The notes beneath the pieces were generated by a model that worked only from the letters and a program-made list of their open reading frames with translations, did no database searches and was not told the origin of the DNA. A program made the position numbers and the translations under genes. From assembly GCA_028583605.1 (NCBI GenBank), contig CM053331.1:30502177-30566176 (forward strand): a DNA stretch of 64,000 nt, given 5' to 3'. This document shows, piece by piece, positions 43,749 through 54,640 of the stretch. This DNA comes from Dastarcus helophoroides. Its lineage: Eukaryota; Arthropoda; Insecta; Coleoptera; Bothrideridae. Each line of letters starts with the position of its first letter. The first letter of the stretch is position 1.

Positions 43749-46700
43749 CTCTTCAGTTTACAAACATCTCTTAGATCATTAAAAGCAAAATAATTTTTTC
43801 TCAAAAAGTTGTGTATTTGAAGATTCATCATTATTGCAGTTTTCTCCCATAACATCTTCTCTAAAATTCAAAAAATGTTCTCATGGAAGATTCTGAATAA
43901 AATAATTTTGAGCCAAGTTTTGAACATTTGGTAGTTCATCAGTTTTCCCACAAAATATTCTCGTCTTGTAGAATCAAAGGCAAAATAATGTTATTTTAAA
44001 ATATTGAGTATTTGACACATCTGGTAATTGTTTTTGCATAAAATTTTTAAAATTCAAAAATTCATGGAAGATTCTGATCAAAGTAAATTTGAGCCCAAAT
44101 GTTAGGTATACATTAGTTTATTAGTATTTCAAATGTCGGAGCAATGAAATGCTCTAAAATTTACGAATGTGTTCTTGGAGCTCCACAGGTAAAATAATAT
44201 CACATTAAAAAGTTTGGCATTTAGTGGTTCAACAGTATTGCAATTGCTGCTCATGAAATATTCTCTAAAACTCAAGAATATTCTCATTGATAATTCTGAT
44301 CGTAGGAATTTTGGGCTAAACTTTGGACATTTGTTAGTCGATCAGTGTTTCAATTATTTTGCCATAAAACATTTTTTTAAGAATCATAAGCAAAATATTG
44401 TTATTTTATGAAGTTGGGTATTTAATGGTACATCTGGTAGTTGTTTTTCCATGGAATCTTTAAAATTCGTAAATGTTTCCGTGAAGGATTCTGATCAAAA
44501 TAATTGTGCGCTAAAACTTTGATCGTTTATTGCTCTATTCGTATATCAAAAAATGCCCTAAAATTTCCAAATGTGCTCTTGGGGGTCCAGAGGTAAAATA
44601 ATATTATTTAAAAAAGTTCCATATTTGTTGGTTCATCAATATTGCAGTTGTTTTCTTATAAAATCTTTCCTAAAAATTAAAAGTGTTCTCATTGAAAAAC
44701 ATGATTAAAATAATTTTGGCTAAACTTTGTACATTTCGTAGTTCATCAGCATACCAATTTTTTTCCACAAACATTCCATTCTTGGAGAATCATGTGAAAT
44801 AATGTTGTGTTAGGAGGTTGGGTGTTTGATGATAAATCTGGTAAATCTGGTAAAATCTCCCAAAGGTTCTCATGGAGAATGTTGATCAAGATAATTTTGC
44901 GCCAAAAGGTTGAGCATCATCATTATTTCAGCACTTTGATTACAAGAAATACTCCAAGGTTCACAAATGTGCGCTTGGAGATCCACGGGCAAAATAACAT
45001 TATATTAAAAGGTTCGTGTTTGGTGGTTCATCAGTATTGCAGTTGTTTTTTCATGAAATCTTTTTTAAAAATCGAAAGTGTTCCCATTGAAAAACCCGAT
45101 GAAAATAATTTTGGCTAAACTTTGGACGTTTCGTAGTTCATGAGCATTTTTATTTTTTTTTCACAAACTTTCCCTTTCTGGAGAATCATAGGTAAAATAT
45201 TGTTATGTTGAAAGGTTGGGTGTTTGGTGATACATTTGGTAACTGTTTTTCCATGAAATCTTCAAAATGTTCTCATGGAGAATCCAGATCAAAATAATTT
45301 TGCGCCAAATGGTTAAACATTTATTAGTCCACAGGCAAAATAATATTATATTAAAAAAGTCCATATTTGGTTGTTCATCACTATTGCAGTTGCTTTTTTA
45401 TAAAATCTTTTCCAAAAAATCAAAAGTGTTCTCATTGAAGAATTTGATCAAAATAATTTTGGCTAAACTTTGGACGTTTCGAAATTCATCGGTACTTCGA
45501 TTTCTTTCCACAAATATTTCTTTTTTGGAGAATCATAGGTGAAATAATGTTATGTTGAGAGGTTGGATATTTGGTGATAAATCTGGTAATTGTTTTTTCA
45601 TAAAATCTTCAAAATTTTCTCACGGAGAATACTGATCAAAATAATTTTGCGCTAAAAGGTTGAGTATTTATGGGTTCATCATTATTTCGGCTGTTTGATT
45701 AAAAGAAATACTCCAAGATTCACAAATGTGCGCTTGGAGGTCCACAGGCAAAATAATACCATATTAAAAAGGTCTGTATTTGGTGGTTCATCAGTATTGC
45801 AGTTGTTTTTTCATGAAATCTTTTCTAAAAATCGAAAGTGCTCTCATTGAAGAACCTGATCAAAATAATTTTGGCTAAACTTTGGACGTTTCGTAATTCA
45901 TCAGCATTTTAAATTCTTTCCACAAATATTCCCTTGAAGAATCATAGGTGAAATAATATTATCTTGGGAGGTTGGGTGTTTGGTAATAAATTAGGTAATT
46001 GTTTCTCCATGAAATCTCCAAAATGTTCTCATAGAGAATCCTGATCAAAATAATTTTGCGCCAAAAGGTTGGACATTTATTAGTTTATCATTATTTTAGC
46101 TGTTTGATCACAAAAAATAATCCAAGATTCATAAATGTGCTCTTGGAGGTCAACAGGAAAAATAATATTATATTAAAAAGGTCCACATTTGGTCGTATAT
46201 CAGTGTTGTAGTTGATTTTTTTATAAAATCTTTTCTAAACAATCGAAAGTGCTCTCATTGAAGAACCTGATCAAAATAATTTTGGCTAAACTTTGGACGT
46301 TTCGTAGTTCATCAGCATATCAATTTTTTCCACAAACACTCCCTTCTTGGAGAATCATAGGTGAAATAATGTTATGTTGAGACGTTGGGTGTTTGGTGAT
46401 AAATCTGGTAACTGTTTTGCCATGAAATCTCTAAAATGGTCTCATGGAGAATCTCGATCAAAATAATTTTGCGCCAAAAGATTAAGCATTTATTAGTTCA
46501 TTATTATTTTAGCTGTTTGCTTACAAAAAATACTCCAAGATTCACCAATGTGCGCTTGGAGGTCCACAAGTAAAATAATATTATATTAAATAGCTGGATA
46601 TTTTGTGTTTAATTAATATTGCAGTTGTTTTTGCACGAAATTTTCTTTAAAATTCTAAACAGAATGGTAGATAGAGGAATGGAAGGTTTTCATCAAAATA

Positions 46701-47440
46701 ATTTCGTGCTAAATTTTGGACATTCTATAGTTCATTAGCATTTTATTTTTTTCACAAAACATTTTCTTCTTGAAGAATCATAGGTGAAATAATGTTATCT
46801 TGAAAGGTTGGGTGTTTGGTGATAAATTTGGTAACTGTTTTCCCATGAAATCTTTAAAATGTTCTCACGGAGAATCTTCATTAGGCAAAATAATATTATA
46901 ATAAATAATTGGGTATTTTGTTTTTAATTAGTATTGCAGTTGTTTTTGCACAAAATTTTTTTTAAAAATTTTCAACGGAATGGAAGATGAAGGAATGGAA
47001 GGTTTTGATCGAATAATTTTGAGCTAAACATTGGACATTTTGTAGTTCATCAGTATTTCATTTTTTTTGCAACAAAAACTTCTCTTCTTGGAGAATCGTA
47101 GGCAAAATAATGTCATGTTAAAAGGTTGGGTATTTGGTGGTACATCTAATAATTGTTTGTCCAGGAAATCTCTCAACTTCGCAAATGTTCTCATGGCAGG
47201 CTCTGATCAATACAATTTGGAAATAAAACTGTGTGGTTATTACTTTATCAGTATTTTAATTGTTTGATCGCAAAAAATAATCTAAAATTTGCAAATCTGC
47301 TCTTGGGGGTTCACAGGCCAAATAATATTGTACAGAAAAGTTGGGTATTTGGTGGTTCACCAATATTGGAGTTGTTTTCCCATGGAATCTTTCCTATGGA
47401 GTTATTTAAATTAAAACATTTTCAATGACCAAAATTCTGA
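43735..47440 (+). repeat. Satellite array with ~400-bp higher-order units
   Basis: The landmark ggttgggtgtttggtgata, or close variants, recurs near 44815, 45212, 45560, 45970, 46382, 46803 and 47125 (older variants near 44003 and 44404), mostly 400-420 bp apart. Each unit holds four subunits of about 100 bp that resemble each other: (A) ttgggtgtttggtgataa ... gatcaaaataattttgcgcc; (B) gcatttattagttcatcatt ... aggtccacaggcaaaataa; (C) atttggtggttcatcagtat ... gatcaaaataattttggct; (D) ggacgtttcgtagttcatca ... agaatcataggtgaaataat. Two short units (348 and about 320 bp) have lost most of subunit B. No coding frame is conserved. Confidence 0.9.
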
Positions 47441-47589
47441 ATTTCAAGGAAAAATTAAAGAATAAAACAGAAGAATGAATATTGAAAGTACAACGTTTGA
47501 ATTTTTAGAAAAAGTTTATTTTCGACAGTAAGAGAAATCTTTGCAAAAGAAGTGAGTAAGATTTTAGTTGTAATTTTCCTAAAACAAGA

Positions 47590-47839
47590 ATTGAAATACA
47601 AATCTTGTCATCTAAAACAAAGAAAGTTTAAAAACACTACAAAGGTTGCTCTAATGCGTTTCGACAGCCAAGCTATCATCTTCAGAGAGATATTCTCTGA
47701 AGATATCTCCGAAATTAATAGCTTGGCATCGAAACGCGTTAGAGCTACCTTGGTTGTGTTTTGTAATCTTTCTTGGTTTCAGGGGACACGATTTTTATTT
47801 CAATTTTTGAAGATAACCAAGGATCAGTCCGTTCCACCA
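47590..47839. repeat. FB-A foldback repeat, copy j
   Basis: Starts ttgaaatacaaatcttgtca, ends ggatcagtccgttccacc. Inner parts of both arms are kept. The left arm has a near-complete ribozyme core on the minus strand (47649-47689). The right arm contains a small insertion (tctccgaaattaa) that breaks its core. Confidence 0.95.
47649..47689 (-). ncRNA. Hammerhead-like core, FB-A copy j left arm
   Basis: On the minus strand: CTCT, CTGAAGA, T, GATAGC-TTG-GCTGTC, GAAAC, GC, ATT, AGAG. It is identical in layout to 17653-17693 but the triplet is ATT in place of GTT, which removes the C-G pair of helix III. Confidence 0.5.
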
Positions 47840-49360
47840 AAATTTCCTAAAACAATGCAAAACTTGAGAATATAAACTTAAATTTTCGACAAAAAAATAT
47901 TCAATTTAAAAAGATATTCCGATATTTAATAAAAAAATTCTTGTGTAAACCTGAAATTTCAACAAAATAGTCGAAATATTCAACAAAGAAGCGAAATTTC
48001 TAAAAAGAGTTCAATTTTCAAATCCAATCCAAGATCTTTGCATTGAATAGCAGAAATGCGTTTCATTGTTATTAAATCCAGGTAAAAATAATTTTAGTAG
48101 CATATTATTCGGCGTTAACACTAACCATTTTGTTAATACAATTATGAATATTAATAGCAGAAGTTTAAGTGGCATCACGTTCAATTACTAACGGGAGCCA
48201 AATCACCCACAACGTACACTAACAAACTACGGACATTGCAACACAACCGCTCTTGGTTATAAACGGTTTGAATAGATTATGATAAACATATTAATAGCAG
48301 CAAAAGTTATGATGAGGTTACGAAAGAAAATCTAGGAAAAATATTTGATTTTTTCGATTGTGTTTTCATTTTATAAATGTGTCAATAATTTAAGTTATCC
48401 GGCCGAGATAGAAATAGCCGATCTTAACCACTTCTAAAAATAACGTGATATTTCGCCAGTTTCCTTCGTGCCGCGTACCGAACTCGACTTGAATTTTTCT
48501 CATAAATATTGCATGATTTTTCCTCTCTAAACCCTAATTTTTAAATCGATTTGCTCAGGACTCGTGTTTTGATTAAATGAGCAGAAATTTTATTACAACA
48601 CGAATTGCTAGGATTAACGCAGCTTACTAAATATAGAAGTCTTGATTTATATTCAAGACTTGATGTGTGATTTTAAATTGAATTAACTTTTCAAAAATCG
48701 GATAAAGTTATATTCTCTAATGTTTGGAAGTATTTGTTGTGTTCTATTTGTGTTTAATGACATTAAATAATGAACATAAGTGGAGAAAACCTAGGAAAGA
48801 TTAAACCTAGTTCCAAAGTGAGTACCTACTAGATTTGATTGTGTAATTTTATAAGGTTCAATCTACTAGCAAAGAGTAATCCTATTATGACTTTGAAGTA
48901 CTACGAGTTTAAAATTGATGTCTAAATTAACTGCAAAGGTTTCTTTTGTTTTCTCTCTTTCTATCATTTTACTTTATAATTTCTTACTTTATTCACGTAA
49001 ACATTACCATTGTTGGAACAAAAATCTAATAACGTGTCTCATTAAATATGTGAAATATTTCATACTCTTTGTCATTTCATTTTCTGGTTTCGTACTGTAT
49101 ACACAATCCCATTACTGGAGCAGTTCGCATTTCGTGAATATGTAAAATATTTCATTGTCGCATGTGATGTAGTTATGCATGGAATGAATACATTGAGAAT
49201 GCCTTCGCAATTCCACATTGATGGGGAAGAAAGAGCCAAGTTTTTTTAATTTTGAAGTACTCACACTGTCACACTGATTACTCATAACTATTAAATTTTA
49301 ATAACGATTTAAAATCAACAGGTATTAAAAATTCCACAAGTTTCGATAAATATTTGCTAA
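47840..49360. other. Intergenic sequence, no gene recognised
   Basis: Begins as filler, then about 48040-49250 is more complex (acgggagccaaatcacccac near 48191, cttcgtgccgcgtaccgaac near 48463). Open frames are short and hydrophobic by A/T bias. No RNA gene or repeat was identified. Confidence 0.4.
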
Positions 49361-49361
49361 C

Positions 49362-49398
49362 ACCGGACCAGGTTTCGCATTACTGCATCATCGGCGGT
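49362..49398 (-). ncRNA. Orphan hammerhead-like motif
   Basis: On the minus strand: helix I ACCG/CGGT (49395-49398 and 49362-49365), core CCGATGA (one change, U4 to C), an extra T, helix II GCA/TGC closing a GTAA loop, GAAAC (49372-49376), a CTG loop and GTC triplet. All helices pair. The U4 change probably weakens or abolishes cleavage. It is outside the FB-A and R repeats and so may mark another element end. Confidence 0.45.
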
Positions 49399-49984
49399 TA
49401 TACCAGCAATTTTCTTTTGAAAATGTCAACACTGTTCACTACCAAATTGTGAATTTTGGGTTTTAGTTGTAATAGACAGTATTACAATTTTTGATTCAGT
49501 GGTGTTTCGAATTTTTAATATAGACAACGTAGGCAAATTCAATAGGCTCAACATCGCCTAAGGATCCCATGCCTTGTGAAAAAGATAATTAAAAAAAATA
49601 GGTTTTAGCCTTATTCTTTCGGCGACAATTTCATAAAAGTAATTTTATGTTTGTTATTCACAGTCGCCTTTTCTCTATGGAAATTAGTTTGGTTTGAAAT
49701 TATTGACTTTTTCGAGAAATAAATTTACATTTAATTAAAATTTAGATTTGCTTTAAATGTTGAAATTTTAAAAAAAATTTCAGAAAAAATCAAATCTTGC
49801 TCAAGTTAAATTTTGTGAATTAACTGATTTTTGTAATATTTTAGCATAAACTTTGAGAGTATAATTTTGGTGCTTTTGTTTTCTTTTAATTTATAATTTA
49901 AATTCAAAATTTTCAGCAAAGATCGTTACTGAACAACTTCAAAAATTAAATTATTCAAAAACTGAATTGAATTAAAAAAGTAAT

Positions 49985-50445
49985 CTGATGCACAGACCAA
50001 TAGGTTTCAACATTTATGAGATTCGAAGTTTGGAAACCAAATACCAGTTTCGATCTTCTTAGATCTCGTCAGCTTGGTATATCTAACTCGAATGGTAACA
50101 AATGTTTCGACAAGTAAGTACTAAAGAATTCACGGACGTCAAGTGTAGTGCTACCACGTATTGGTCCATAGAGAAACTATGGCCATCGCCAACAATGGAT
50201 ATACAAAATTAACGAGATCTAACAAGATTGAAAACGGTATTTGGTTTCCAAACTTCGAATTCAATAAATGTTCAAACCTATTGTTCTGTGCATTAGAATC
50301 CTTATCTTTTGGGAACTTTTTCCTAGAGAGCAACCACTTCGCTAGGTGGCAGTGTTTCAACTGTTGGCAGTTCAGCTACCTATGATTCACTATACACGCC
50401 TGGAGGGCTGCATGAATTTGTAGACTAGGTTGCATTCTACTTGCG
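49985..50445 (+). mobile_element. R-family repeat, copy R1, with inverted arm
   Basis: The right part (50208-50445) runs through tttggtttccaaacttcgaa, aatgttcaaacctattg, ctgtgcattagaatcc, agagagcaaccacttcgcta, gtgtttcaactgttggcagt and actaggttgcattc. The left part (49985-50078) is an inverted copy of the first 95 bp or so of that sequence. Related copies are at 51495-51735 and 62543-62982, plus a fragment at 62222-62250. No protein is encoded. Each arm starts at a hammerhead motif, intact only in the left arm. Confidence 0.85.
50036..50078 (-). ncRNA. Hammerhead ribozyme candidate, R1 (best in window)
   Basis: Read on the minus strand, every conserved element is present. Helix I ACCAAG/TTTGGT (six pairs, one G-U), core CTGACGA, helix II GATCT/AGATC (five perfect pairs, starting with the canonical G-C) with an AAGA loop, GAAAC, a TG loop, then the cleavage triplet GTA. 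Helix III is two pairs only, as in minimal type I hammerheads of Penelope-like elements and retrozymes. Predicted cleavage is after the A of GTA at 50042. No core base deviates from consensus. Whether it is transcribed or long enough in helix I for tertiary contacts is unknown. Confidence 0.75.
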
Positions 50446-51262
50446 TAAAGAAGTAATATTTAAAATTTAACTTCAAATTGAAATATCTGTATTACTTTAA
50501 AATAAATTTGGATTTAGACTTAAAATTTTTAATTTTTGTCCAAAATTTTAACAATTTTTTTAAAATTTGAATTTTGTTTTAAAATTCTGAATTTAAATCG
50601 ATATTTCAACTTATCGAAATACGACAAAAAAAATATTACTCTTTGGATGCTAGTGCCTTTAAATTGTGATCAGTTGAGGGCAAAATTTTAATTAACCTTT
50701 TAAAAGTGTTTTCAGTCAAAAAATTTTTATCAAGCTACATCAAAAACTAAAAATTTAATTTCTAAATAAAGGACACAATTTATTTATGTCCACACTGTAT
50801 AGTGTAATAAAACTCTACTATATGAGCCAAATATGTGTAGTATTTATCAACTTCAAATTTTGACAAGAATCGTATCGTTGTTCGTTTAACAAAAATTTTA
50901 CCTGCGGAATCTATATTTTCAAAAAATAGTAACTTTAGTTTCGGCAACACTTTATCTTAATGTTAAAATTTACAATTTTTCTTGTTGAATACAACAAAAG
51001 TATGCCAAAATATGCGACGTTATTAGAAATACATATGTCAGCATCAACAAAATATGCACACATATGCAAGTTGCTTAAAATCCGCTCTCTATTAATGATG
51101 TAGATAACTACATATTGCAATATTAATAAATACTGCAATTCTTATAACAATTTTTAATTATCAATTGCGAAACAGTTTACATTGAGAATATTATTTAGGT
51201 TTTACTGCAATTATTAGGCTCTAAACTCGTTAATTCCTGTTAAAATGTATATTCTTGCCATC

Positions 51263-51352
51263 AGTCAGTGTAGCTTAATTGGTAAGGCAGCATATTTTGC
51301 TTCTTAGGTCTAATAGGTGGCAGGTTCGAAGCCCGCTGTCAATTACACATTT
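51263..51352 (+). repeat. tRNA-like Pol III unit (tRNA pseudogene or SINE head)
   Basis: An A box tagcttaattgg (51271-51282) and a B box ggttcgaagcc (51323-51333) match the internal Pol III promoter, and a T6 run follows at 51347-51352. The D arm (GCTT/AGGC) pairs and the T arm pairs except one A-C. The acceptor and anticodon stems do not pair, and seven extra bases lie between the D and T arms. So it is not a normal tRNA gene. It lies about 150 bp before R-family copy R2. Confidence 0.5.
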
Positions 51353-51494
51353 TTTAATACTATTGATCGTCTTATTTATAGCTACATAATACTGTTCTAA
51401 TTAGAGCCTGTTGGTAACGCAAGTTAGCTTGATGATGACGCGAAACCATAATTTTCTATCTATCTAGAGACGCTCAGCACGCCTTTTACTTTAA

Positions 51495-51735
51495 AAAACT
51501 GACAAGATTTAACAAGATTGAAAACGGTATTTCGTTTCCAAACTTCGAATCTAATAAATGTTCAAAGCTACTGGTCTGTGCATTAGAACCCTTGTCTTCT
51601 GGGAACTTTTTCCTAGAGAGCAACGGCTTCGCTAGGTGGCAGTGTTTCAACTGTTGGTAGTTCAGCTACCTATGATCCACTATAAACGCCTGAAGAGCTG
51701 CATAAATTTATAGTCTAGGTTGCATTCTGCTTGCA
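51495..51735 (+). mobile_element. R-family repeat, copy R2
   Basis: Begins with a mutated hammerhead core (CTGACAA at 51499-51505, A in place of G8), then follows the R1 right part through gtttccaaacttcgaatcta, ctggtctgtgcattagaacc, agagagcaacggcttcgc and gtttcaactgttggtagttc to gtctaggttgcattctgc. There is no inverted arm. Confidence 0.85.
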
Positions 51736-51739
51736 TGGA

Positions 51740-52405
51740 AAATCGTGTCTAAAATAAAATCGTAACCTTTCAAAAAATCTTAAAAAATGTTGAAAATTAT
51801 ATTTTTGAAGGTGAAGTTTTGTGAAAAAAGGACGTAATTTCAGAAAAAGTTGAAACTTTAAGAAAATTTTTTTACTGTAAGTGGAGACTTCCAGAAGCAT
51901 AAAACATCCCTATTTGAAGATCAAGTCAAAATTTCCATAAGACAAATTTTGAGAAACATGAAATTTTCGGAAATTTAAATTAATAATGTAAATAAATATA
52001 ATATAAATATATTTAAATAATAATAATAAAAACCGAATATTAAGAAAAAGGAAAGCTAAATTTTGAGAGAAAAAAGCTGAATAAAATTGTAATTCAGAAA
52101 GAAACGAATTTTGAGAAAAAACTATTTTGAGATAGGATTATTTAGAAAACTAAAATTGAATAAAAACCCAGTCTTTCGGAAGAACTTGAAAAATGTTGAA
52201 AATTATAAATATGCCAAAAATTTTCAAAGGTCAAATATTGTGAAAATATTCGCAGTTTCTAAAAACACTTTTTTTTGAAATTCTTACTTCTTTTTTCTAA
52301 TTTTGACATAATATTTAAATTTCAATAAAGAAATTGAATGTACAAGAAATCTTTTTCTCGAAATTACCCAAAAATATTTTTCTCAACATTTTTAATTTTT
52401 CATAA
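51740..52405 (+). repeat. Purine-rich low-complexity filler
   Basis: Background words only. No gene seen. Confidence 0.5.
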
Positions 52406-52407
52406 TA

Positions 52408-53142
52408 CAGGAAAACCCCGCTTAACGCGGGTGTTACGTTTCAACCAAGTAGAGCGTTATAGGAGGTCCTCTCTTCATGTAAATGATGGGGTTAGGGAAA
52501 ATCGGGTGTAAAATGTAAGTAAGTCACCATTTCTGTTTAGATCATTCAGATTCTTTTGTTTTTCTAACTTTCTTTTTTTTATCAAGAAGATGCCTAATGT
52601 AATTTGTCTTGCCCTATAAGAAATTGTCAATATATGGCAAGATCTCCGTGGCACCCATTCCTGTCTTTGAATTCCTATTAAAATCTGCATTATTTTCAAT
52701 AAATTGGTTCGTAATTTCCGTTATAGAGGCTAAACTGGTTTTTAGAAATGTCATTGAGTTTTTTTGATTTTCTTCGGAATCACTATTTTCACAATTTTTG
52801 GGTTCCTCTTGATCCACTATTTCCTTGAGCTCATCATGAAAATATTTTTGAGATCTTAAAAATTTTCAAACCTGTTTGTTTCACTAATTCGATTATTTTG
52901 ATCATATCGACAACAACTAGTGTCATCGTCCTCGTTTAAATATAGCCTAATGTTTTTCCACGCTCCTTTTAAACATTTTTTGTTAGCTCATTTAAAAAAA
53001 AATATATATGTATGTTGTATGTACTTTGAATTTGGGGTAAGCTCAATGGTGCGTGCAATTTTTAGGGAATCCCACTATTCCAATAAAAAAGCGTTAAATC
53101 GAAACAGCGCTAAACAGAGCAGCGTTAAGCGGGCTCTTACTG
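52408..53142 (-). mobile_element. pogo/Tigger-like DNA transposon remnant
   Basis: Left end CAGGAAAACCCCGCTTAACG and right end (reverse complement) CAGTAAGAGCCCGCTTAACG form terminal inverted repeats flanked by TA on both sides (52406-52407, 53143-53144). The CTTAACG-type ends are characteristic of Tigger-like elements. The interior on the minus strand keeps an acidic-to-polar fragment (DQEEPKNCENSDSEENQ, then SLASITEITNQFIENN) that may be the transposase C-terminus. At 735 bp, it is a deletion derivative. Confidence 0.7.
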
Positions 53143-53159
53143 TATACCGATCTACTTTA

Positions 53160-54640
53160 GATAAAACAGACTAATTTCGAAAAAACTGAAATTAAAAGGA
53201 AAAGCCACTTTAGAGGAAAAAGTCGCATTTTAAAATAAAGGACAAAATTTTGAAAATAAGGCGAAATATGAAGTTGAAATTTCTGGAGTCAAATTTAAAA
53301 AAGTCAAAATTTTAGAAAAAGGCAAATATTCAGAAAAAAAAAAGATAGAATTTAGATAGACAAAATGATTTTTGAAAGAAGAATACAGAAATAGGATTTT
53401 GAGAATAGTCAAAATTTTGAAAAAGATGAATTTTAACTAATTTTGTAGAGAAAAATTCAAAATTTTTAGCAAAGTTGAATATTGGATTTCGATATAAACA
53501 TATTGAGAAAAAAGCAAGTTTTAAGAAACCTCTCAAAATTTTTGAAAAATCAAATTCTAAAAGATCAAAATCTTCAGAAAACCTAATGTTAATAAAAATA
53601 AACGAATTAACAAAAAAACGCAATCTCTGAAAAGCAGTCGACATTTCTAGAAGAACTGCCAAATGAAGCATCAAAGATCTAAATTTTCCAGAAAAAATTC
53701 AAATTTTAAGAAAAAGCACAATTTTGAGAATAGTCGTTTATGAAAAAAACAAATCTGGAAAAAAGTCAAAATTTTCAAAATTTTATTCAGATTTCCAAGG
53801 ACATATAAGATGTATGGGATTTTTGGATACATTTTAAATTTGCGAAAAAAGACGGATTTTCAAAAAAATATCCAAGTCGATTTTTTAATCCTTTTTTTCT
53901 GGAAATTTCGATTTTTTTCCCTTGAAAAACAAAATAAAGATCGAAATTTTGAGAAAAAGTCGAAATTTAGTAAACACTCGAAATTCTTCAGAGTCAAATT
54001 TTGTCGAAATTTTGGAAAAAGGACAAATTTTGAGAAAAGTGTAATTTCTAGAATTTTCTATTGACCGCTCGAATCAGAGGCAGACATGCGCCCTCATCTG
54101 CCCCACCCTAAGTCAGAAAATGTCCAATATTAAGATAAACGTCTAAATTTTGAGAAACAAGTATTTCAGTTAAAAACCATTCTGGGGAAAATTTTCTCGC
54201 AAATTTTGGCTTTTTATAAAATTTCTAAAAAAGTCATTATAAAAGTTTCCAGACAAATATTTTTATAAAAAGATCGATGAAATTTTAAGGAAAAAGGTAA
54301 ATCTTGATAAAAAAATCACAATTTTCACAATCCAAATTTAAAGGAAAGTCAAAATTTCTGGAAAAAAAATGAGAAATGGTAGAATTTCGAAAAATAAAAC
54401 AATGAATTTTGGGATAAAAATTCGAAATTTTAAAATTGTGATTACAGTCGAATTCTGGTGAAACAAATCGAATTTTAGAAATAAATTTGAAATTTCAAAA
54501 GAAATTTATGAAAAAAGACGAATTTTGAGAAATAAACCGAATCTTTGAGAAAATGTCAGTAGCTTAAGTAAGGACAATTTTTTTTAAATGGAAATTTTTT
54601 AGACAAAGTATTCTCAGTTGAATTTATATTTTTGTTTAAT
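53160..54640 (+). repeat. Purine-rich low-complexity filler
   Basis: Background words (gagaaaaagtcgaaatt and similar). There is a short complex patch near 54062-54120 (ccgctcgaatcagaggcaga). No exons. Confidence 0.5.

Noticed and set aside
43735..47440. CRISPR-like array
   Set aside because: Units are about 400 bp, diverged and have no alternating unique spacers; it is a eukaryotic satellite.
51263..51352. Functional tRNA gene
   Set aside because: The acceptor and anticodon stems do not pair and there are seven surplus bases between the D and T arms; only promoter boxes are convincing.
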